A DNA stretch of 38,952 bases, taken from NCBI GenBank assembly GCA_035275625.1, contig DATEMK010000400.1, forward strand, positions 1 to 38,952. The letters run 5' to 3'. The position numbers and the translations under genes were made by a program. Within the stretch, counting starts at the first letter, position 1. Each line of letters opens with the position of its first letter. Below, piece after piece: positions 34,099 through 38,952 of the stretch. This DNA is from DATEMK01 sp035275625 (lineage in GTDB: Bacteria > Bacteroidota > Bacteroidia > AKYH767-A > OLB10). The notes beneath the pieces are model-generated. The model saw nothing but the letters and a program-made list of their open reading frames with translations. It made no database searches and was not told where the DNA came from.

Positions 34099-34114
34099 AC
34101 CGTTTTATTGTCTT

Positions 34115-34144
34115 ATGAAAAATGACAGCGTGTGAAACTGCATT
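34115..34144 (+). repeat. 30-bp element upstream of the channel gene (copy 2)
   Basis: ATGAAAAATGACAG-CGTG-TGAAACTGCATT, starting 17 bases after the ligase stop. A TAATTTTG box (34156-34163) follows, with its TTTG 15 bases after the element. Confidence 0.6.
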
Positions 34145-34155
34145 AAAGCTTTTGT

Positions 34156-34163
34156 TAATTTTG
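34156..34163 (+). promoter_or_regulatory. Putative -7 element of the channel gene
   Basis: TAATTTTG, an exact TAnnTTTG match, 95 bases before the ATG at 34259. It suggests the channel can be transcribed apart from the ligase. No clear -33 TTG is present; the 30-bp element covers that region. Confidence 0.4.
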
Positions 34164-34258
34164 ATATTACTAATTGTTTAAAATTTGAAAACCGTTACCC
34201 TGTTATGTTTTCCGCCAGAAGTTTTCTTCCTTTTACATTTCAAAAACAAAGAGTCATT

Positions 34259-35239
34259 ATGAAAAAAGTCCTGCTCTTTCTTGCATTCTTGTTTGCTGAT
34301 ATATCCTTCTTTGCTTCAAATTCTTTTGCAGAGCGAACATACCCCGATACCGTGAGTGTTGGAATATACGTCACCAGTGTTCATGATGTTGACTTCAGGC
34401 AGAAAGAATATTCAATTAACCTGTGGCTGTGGTTAAAATATAAAAGGCGTGAGTTTGACTTTATGAAAAATCTCGAAGTGCCCATGGCAAAAACTTTTGA
34501 AAAATCTTATGCAACACTCGATACGTTAGAGGATGGCAGAATATACATTTTGATGAAGCTGCAGTGTGTTATGAAAGGGACCTGGAAAATAAATGACTTT
34601 CCTTTTGACCGGCAGAGGCTGAGGTTTGCCATTGAAAATTCCATGTACGATGCCAATGAGCTGGTTTTTTCAATTGATACAATGGGCAAACATTATGGAA
34701 AATATTTTTTAATGGCGTGGGAAAAGGACAGTTTTAATATCAGGACCGAGATAAAAGAATATGAAACTTCTTTTGGCGACCCTGCGCTTGATAAGCCGCA
34801 TTCAGAATATAGCAGCTATAAAGTTACTATAGTGGTTCACCGTGAATCGTGGGAATTATTTTTTAAGCTGTTTCTTGGTATGTATATTTCCTTCCTGATA
34901 TCGTTTGTCTGCTTTTACATTCATCCTGATAATATGGATTCACGTCTTGCCCTCAGTGTGGGTTCGTTATTCGCAGTAATTGGTAACAAATATATTATTG
35001 ATTCTACATTGCCTGAATCTAATACATTCACTCTCGTTGATACTTTGCATGGGATCACCTTGTTTTATATTTTTTTAGTAATTGCGTCTTCCGTTTATAC
35101 ATTGAAGCTTATAAAAGGGGGCAAGCCGGATAAAGCGAAAAAGTATAATAGAATTACAGGCAGGATATTGCTTTTAGTGTATATTCTTTTAAATGTATGG
35201 TTTATTTATAATGCATATAATTCTGAGGCTTTTGGCTGA
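34259..35239 (+). CDS. Pentameric ligand-gated ion channel (Cys-loop receptor) homologue
   Basis: A 326-residue membrane protein. Signal peptide about 1-24 (ends NSFA-E). The ligand-binding beta domain (about 30-195) starts VSVGIYVTSVHDVDFRQKEY and has the prokaryotic equivalent of the Cys-loop, NDFPFDRQRL (112-121), with no Cys pair. Four membrane helices follow: M1 about 199-221, M2 about 226-247 (SRLALSVGSLFAVIGNKYII), M3 about 257-284 and M4 about 301-320. This is the layout of ELIC/GLIC-type channels. The N-K-Y segment in M2 is not like the pore of characterised channels. I start at ATG 34259, the signal peptide start; a frame back to 34205 adds 18 residues. Ligand and ion selectivity are unknown. 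Confidence 0.83.
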   Translation: MKKVLLFLAFLFADISFFASNSFAERTYPDTVSVGIYVTSVHDVDFRQKEYSINLWLWLKYKRREFDFMKNLEVPMAKTFEKSYATLDTLEDGRIYILMKLQCVMKGTWKINDFPFDRQRLRFAIENSMYDANELVFSIDTMGKHYGKYFLMAWEKDSFNIRTEIKEYETSFGDPALDKPHSEYSSYKVTIVVHRESWELFFKLFLGMYISFLISFVCFYIHPDNMDSRLALSVGSLFAVIGNKYIIDSTLPESNTFTLVDTLHGITLFYIFLVIASSVYTLKLIKGGKPDKAKKYNRITGRILLLVYILLNVWFIYNAYNSEAFG

Positions 35240-35310
35240 AAATAAAATATCGCAGCGCAACCAGCGATAGCGATTCTCGTCCGAAGAGTGAGGGCAGAGA
35301 GATAGTCCTC

Positions 35311-35340
35311 ATGAAAATTGAAAGAGGACGAAGCTGCATT
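35311..35340 (+). repeat. 30-bp element upstream of the metalloprotease gene (copy 3)
   Basis: ATGAAAATTGAAAG-AGGA-CGAAGCTGCATT. It matches copy 1 at 23 and copy 2 at 22 of 30 positions without gaps. A TTTG (35357-35360) in AATAATTTG begins 17 bases after its end, the same distance as in copy 1. The protease ATG is at 35415. Confidence 0.55.
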
Positions 35341-35414
35341 AATTTTATCAAAATAATTTGCTTTTTCGAAAAATTATTACTTAATTTTACAATTCAACTT
35401 AAAAACCCAATACC

Positions 35415-38222
35415 ATGAAAACTCTGAAAAAAAACCCGGCAATCTGTTTAATGTGTTTAATTGTAATTGGAATGTTACGGATAGTGAGCGTTGCAGATGC
35501 GCAGCCATCCGGCAACCGCCTTGCGCAGCTTGTGCAGGCAGGCAAGACGAAAGAAATTTTTCAACCTGTTTCACCGTTTAAAATGAGCAAAGATGAACCG
35601 GACTTTTCCTTCATTAAAAAAGGAACAGTTCTTTCTGCCACCAAAACCGATCTTAAAAAATTAGTACAGGACGATGCGGAAGCAATCACCCTGACTGTTC
35701 CCTCTGAATCAAACGGGCACTTTGTACTCGAATTAGTGAAGGCCGATATCGGTGGCGATTATTTAAATGTAACCCTGAAGGGGTCGGGAAGAAAACTAAA
35801 AATATTTTCAGGACTCCATTATCGTGGTATCGTAAAAGGTAATGTTAACTCGTATGCTGCGATCAGCATTTACGAGAATAAAATTTCAGGAATCATTTCA
35901 AATGGAACTGGGAACTTTGTGCTGGTTCCATTTAAAAATAAAAAAGACAAATATATTTTCTACAACGACCATGACCTGGTGAAGCCGCTGCAGCCGGGTT
36001 GTATAACACGTGATTTTGATGTTCCTTCTTCATTAAGCAGTCTGCGCCACGATGGTAATTCAAAAATCGAAGCGGAAGAATGCATCAAAACGGTAAAGGT
36101 TTTTTATGAATGTGATTACTACATGTATTCCGATCCCACGAATGGCTTCAACGGTAATGCCACTGATTTAACAAACTTTATTTCCAGTGCATTTAACCAG
36201 GTAGCAACTCTTTACGCCAATATAAGTGCAGGCAGTGTTATTTGTGAAATTTCTGAAATCTTAATTTTTGATACACAGGGTTCTGATTATCTTGATCAAG
36301 AATTTCCTTGGAGTTCAACAGCAACAACGGGAGGCATAGAACATTTTATTTCAACCATTGTTGAACATGAGGGGTCATCTTTCAATGGTGATGTGGCTCA
36401 GCTTATTACTACCCGGCACGATATTCATCCTCCCAATGTGAAAGGGTTAGCTGCAAAAGTGGGAAGTGTATGCAATAAATACCTCGCTCACTCGATAGTA
36501 AATATTTATGATATAAGCCCGGTAGATGATTATCCTGATTATTCACTTACAGTATTTCTGATGGCTCATGAAATGGGGCATACCATGGGTTCGCCTCACA
36601 CGCATGCCTGCTTCTGGAATGGAAATAATACACCTATTGATGGATGCTATGGAGCTGAACCGAATTGTTTTACCAGTGTCAGTTGTTCAACCGGGACGGT
36701 TCCTACAAGCGGAACTATTATGAGTTATTGCAATACCGGCAACAATCCCGGAGTTGATTTTTCACTCGGATTCGGAACTCAACCCGGAGATCTTATTTAT
36801 AATGTAGTTGCAGATGCTGAGTGCCTCACAGGGAGCCTGCTGAATATTCCGACCAATCTCACTTCTGATGCTTCCCTGTTGAGATGGGATGCGGGAGCAT
36901 CCGGAAATGAATTCACCGTGCAGTACAAGTTGTTAATAGATGATGGTTGTGAATATCAGAATCAATGGTTGACGATTGATAATATTACTAGTACTTCTTA
37001 TGATTATGTTTCCAATGCGTCATTGTTTGTTCCGGGTGCTGTATATATATGGCGCGTTAGTGCAGATTGTTCACCTTATTCTCAAATCTGTGATGTGCCT
37101 GCTTATACATTTTCTATCCCGGCAACCTCCGACCCTGTACCATCAAAATTGGAACAATACGATCTGAGCGTGCATGGAGTAACGCTTTGTTGGGATCATT
37201 GCTGCGGAACGTATGATGTTCAGTATAAAGAAACAACTGCTACCACGTGGATAACTGCTGTGACCGGTGTAAACCGTAACTATTATCGTTTCAATGATAT
37301 GATGCTTGATCCGGGTACTTATGAATGGCAGGTGTGCGCGTCAGGCAGCCAGAATTGGTCGTCCAGTTCTTATTTTGATATTGCGGCTGATGCCTATGAT
37401 ACGCAGAATGGATACTACTGTCATCCGCCTGATTATTCTGATAACTTGTGTGACCCGACAGATGCTTCTCAATATTACATTGGTGCCATGTCCTTCGCAT
37501 GTTATACCAATAGCTCGTCAGGCGGAAGTACGGATGGCTACCAGGATTTCAGAACACCACAAAATTTTAATTGCGGTACATCTATACCTAATTATGCCCA
37601 TCTCTGGGTTTCTTCCTCAACCTACAGGGTAAATTTATCATTTACGGGAGGACCGGCTTTTGTTGCAATTTTTATTGACTGGAACAGGGATGGCGATTAT
37701 TTTGATGAAGGTGAAGATGCAGTCAGGTATTTTGGCGACATCCCCACTAATTCTCATGTAAACGGGGATTGTATAGTTCCCTCTGATTTTATCCCGGGAT
37801 GGACCAACATAAGAGTGATGGTAGAGGATTTCGAAAGCGATCAGAATGCTGTTTGGGCACCTTACCAATGCGGCTTTAACGGAGATGGAGAAATTGAAGA
37901 TTACCTGTCTGACCTTTCGTCAATGGAATATTGTAATCCAGCCGCCTGGAGAATCGGTTTCACTTTGCAGCCATCTGAAGTGACAATATTTCCCGTGCCC
38001 GTTAGTGAAATGTTAACAATTCAAACCGGGAATAACGGGGACACGGATGATATGCTGGTTGCACAAATTTATGATTTAACAGGGGCTCTTATCCGGCAAA
38101 TACCCATGGATAAACCCATGCAAAATATAAATGTCAGTTCACTTGCACCAGGCGTTTACCAATTATCCCTTTTCTCCGCTAAAAATAATACATTAACTAA
38201 TAAACGATTTGTAAAACTATAG
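35415..38222 (+). CDS. Secreted zinc metalloprotease (reprolysin-like) with GEVED and T9SS sorting domains
   Basis: A 935-residue exported protease. Signal peptide about 1-30 (ends VADAQ), propeptide to about 220. The metalloprotease domain (about 222-470) has the zinc motif HEMGHTMGSPH with His385, Glu386, His389 and His395, and a Met-turn at Met436 in GTIMSYC. This is the HExxHxxGxxH type of metzincins (M12B/M43-like). Two Fn3-like domains follow (about 476-570 and 572-655), then a GEVED domain (about 736-832: VAIFIDWNRDGDYFDEGEDA, DGEIEDYL) and a T9SS type A tail (about 857-935) ending GVYQLSLFSAKNNTLTNKRF. It probably degrades proteins or peptides outside the cell. Confidence 0.9.
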   Translation: MKTLKKNPAICLMCLIVIGMLRIVSVADAQPSGNRLAQLVQAGKTKEIFQPVSPFKMSKDEPDFSFIKKGTVLSATKTDLKKLVQDDAEAITLTVPSESNGHFVLELVKADIGGDYLNVTLKGSGRKLKIFSGLHYRGIVKGNVNSYAAISIYENKISGIISNGTGNFVLVPFKNKKDKYIFYNDHDLVKPLQPGCITRDFDVPSSLSSLRHDGNSKIEAEECIKTVKVFYECDYYMYSDPTNGFNGNATDLTNFISSAFNQVATLYANISAGSVICEISEILIFDTQGSDYLDQEFPWSSTATTGGIEHFISTIVEHEGSSFNGDVAQLITTRHDIHPPNVKGLAAKVGSVCNKYLAHSIVNIYDISPVDDYPDYSLTVFLMAHEMGHTMGSPHTHACFWNGNNTPIDGCYGAEPNCFTSVSCSTGTVPTSGTIMSYCNTGNNPGVDFSLGFGTQPGDLIYNVVADAECLTGSLLNIPTNLTSDASLLRWDAGASGNEFTVQYKLLIDDGCEYQNQWLTIDNITSTSYDYVSNASLFVPGAVYIWRVSADCSPYSQICDVPAYTFSIPATSDPVPSKLEQYDLSVHGVTLCWDHCCGTYDVQYKETTATTWITAVTGVNRNYYRFNDMMLDPGTYEWQVCASGSQNWSSSSYFDIAADAYDTQNGYYCHPPDYSDNLCDPTDASQYYIGAMSFACYTNSSSGGSTDGYQDFRTPQNFNCGTSIPNYAHLWVSSSTYRVNLSFTGGPAFVAIFIDWNRDGDYFDEGEDAVRYFGDIPTNSHVNGDCIVPSDFIPGWTNIRVMVEDFESDQNAVWAPYQCGFNGDGEIEDYLSDLSSMEYCNPAAWRIGFTLQPSEVTIFPVPVSEMLTIQTGNNGDTDDMLVAQIYDLTGALIRQIPMDKPMQNINVSSLAPGVYQLSLFSAKNNTLTNKRFVKL

Positions 38223-38260
38223 CACGGGACTGCTAAAGCATGAAAGGGTGCAGGAATTTT

Positions 38261-38298
38261 AAAAGAGGCTGTCCATGGTTTTGAGACAGCCTCTTTTT
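38261..38298 (+). terminator. Rho-independent terminator of the metalloprotease gene
   Basis: Stem AAAAGAGGCTGTC (38261-38273) with GACAGCCTCTTTT (38285-38297), an 11-nt loop and a T-run on the right side. The left side has four A, so it may also stop the convergent minus-strand gene ending at 38406. Confidence 0.88.
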
Positions 38299-38319
38299 AT
38301 TTGATTTTTTTCTTTTCTT

Positions 38320-38347
38320 AAAAAATGAAATACCTTGAAGCCGCATG
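38320..38347 (+). repeat. Diverged copy of the 30-bp dispersed element
   Basis: AAAAAATGAAA, 5 bases, then TGAAGCCGCATG. Both blocks and their spacing match the element at 32483, but no TTTG follows at the usual distance. It lies just after the metalloprotease terminator. Confidence 0.4.
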
Positions 38348-38405
38348 GGAGTAAAGTTTCAAACCCGCTCCCAATCGTATGAAGAGGATGCTTTGCACAT
38401 TTAAA

Positions 38406-38922
38406 TTAACCTTCAATTTCCGCATACAATTTTTTCATCTCTTCAAAATCCGACAGGCTGTTATCAAGGTTATTCCGGCATACATCAAAATCCTTATATA
38501 AAGTTGAAAATTTCTTTTCAAGGTTTGCCATAAGAATTTCTGACTCCTCTTTGCTGTGAAAATTATCCCCCTGCTTCTGCATTTCTGCAACCAGTGTTTC
38601 CCTGAATGCAAGGATACCATCCGTGTAAGGTTTGGTGGCATAGCTGAGCGCTGCGAAACCGGGCTGATAACTTTGAGTAGTTTCGGCAAGATGTGAAAGC
38701 TTAATCATGCGCTCTTCCAGCTTTTGAGGTGATAATTTTCCTTCCTTTTCCAATACCAGCTGCCGGGTTGTTCTGCTCCTGGCAAAGTTCCACCTGCTTT
38801 TTTAAATCAGCAAAAAATTTTCCTGCTTCCTTATTAAAATCAAAAACTTTTGAAACAAGCATTTCATATCCCCTGCCTAAATTTTCCAGCCTTATTTTTA
38901 TTGACGCATGAAATTTTTCCAT
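38406..38922 (-). pseudogene. Helical protein of unknown function, interrupted by a frameshift
   Basis: Two minus-strand frames appear to be halves of one gene. The first (ATG at 38922) encodes MEKFHASIKIRLENLGRGYE and so on to ADLKKQVELCQEQNNPAA. The second (to 38406) encodes LVLEKEGKLSPQKLEERMIK through EEMKKLYAEIEG. Neither half has a good boundary of its own: the second frame's only start upstream is TTG at 38753, and the first frame runs on into an unrelated Gly/Lys stretch. The switch is near 38755-38770 and needs a shift of +1 (or -2). The product would be about 170 residues, mostly helix or coiled coil. No family was recognised. A sequencing indel is as likely as true inactivation. 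Confidence 0.55.
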
Positions 38923-38952
38923 GAAATTTTTTTTCAAAGATATTGATTAAGA

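Noticed and set aside
38800..38825. A-AAA-AAG slippery heptamer in the helical-protein gene as a programmed -1 frameshift
   Set aside because: The heptamer is in the right phase, but a -1 shift leads to the third frame. The continuing frame needs +1 or -2.
1..38952. CRISPR array, tRNA, rRNA or riboswitch
   Set aside because: No regularly spaced 25-40 nt direct repeats, no CCA-ending cloverleaf and no known riboswitch core were seen by eye on either strand.

Overview
The window looks like chromosomal DNA of a member of the Bacteroidota (class Bacteroidia; order not resolved). Twelve predicted exported proteins have type IX secretion (T9SS) type C-termini, usually a P-N-P motif about 80 residues from the end and a last strand of the form GIYFL...KKxV. 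The DNA is AT-rich, starts lack clear Shine-Dalgarno sequences, and several genes have TAnnTTTG-type -7 promoter elements. No tRNA, rRNA, CRISPR array, transposase, integrase or phage gene was seen.

Layout. 1-3062 (+): the end of a RecO-like repair gene, a DUF4907 lipoprotein, and an aldehyde dehydrogenase followed 13 bases later by a catalytically dead ALDH half, together resembling a split ALDH16. 3228-3267 is a perfect bidirectional terminator. 3282-7393 (-): two secreted proteins (S74 self-processing chaperone type; lamin-tail/Ig type). 7447-14552 (-): housekeeping block, read from the right as yceD/DUF177, rpmF, plsX, fabH, [a secreted T9SS protein], accB, accC, marC, rnhA. This is the usual fatty-acid initiation cluster, interrupted by one secreted-protein gene. 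14693-23586: a secreted peptidylarginine-deiminase-like enzyme, a small membrane protein and three large secreted repeat/propeller proteins. 23645-26144: BtuF-like binding protein, SIMPL protein and PPK2 kinase. 26302-32349: four more secreted proteins.

The most unusual part is 32557-35239. A PGM1-type ATP-grasp peptide ligase is followed by a bacterial pentameric ligand-gated ion channel homologue. The two genes and the following secreted metalloprotease each carry a related 30-bp sequence just upstream of a promoter-like TTTG. The pair could make and sense a small amide or peptide ligand; this is inference.

A second theme is small repeats. Many gene gaps hold hairpins whose arms are 7-9 base words repeated 2-5 times. 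An 18-nt palindrome TCCCG-N8-CGGGA occurs three times, twice in frame inside genes. One gene carries a 51-nt (17-codon) in-frame tandem palindromic insert. Some signal-peptide and sorting-domain codons are themselves made of such iterated words.
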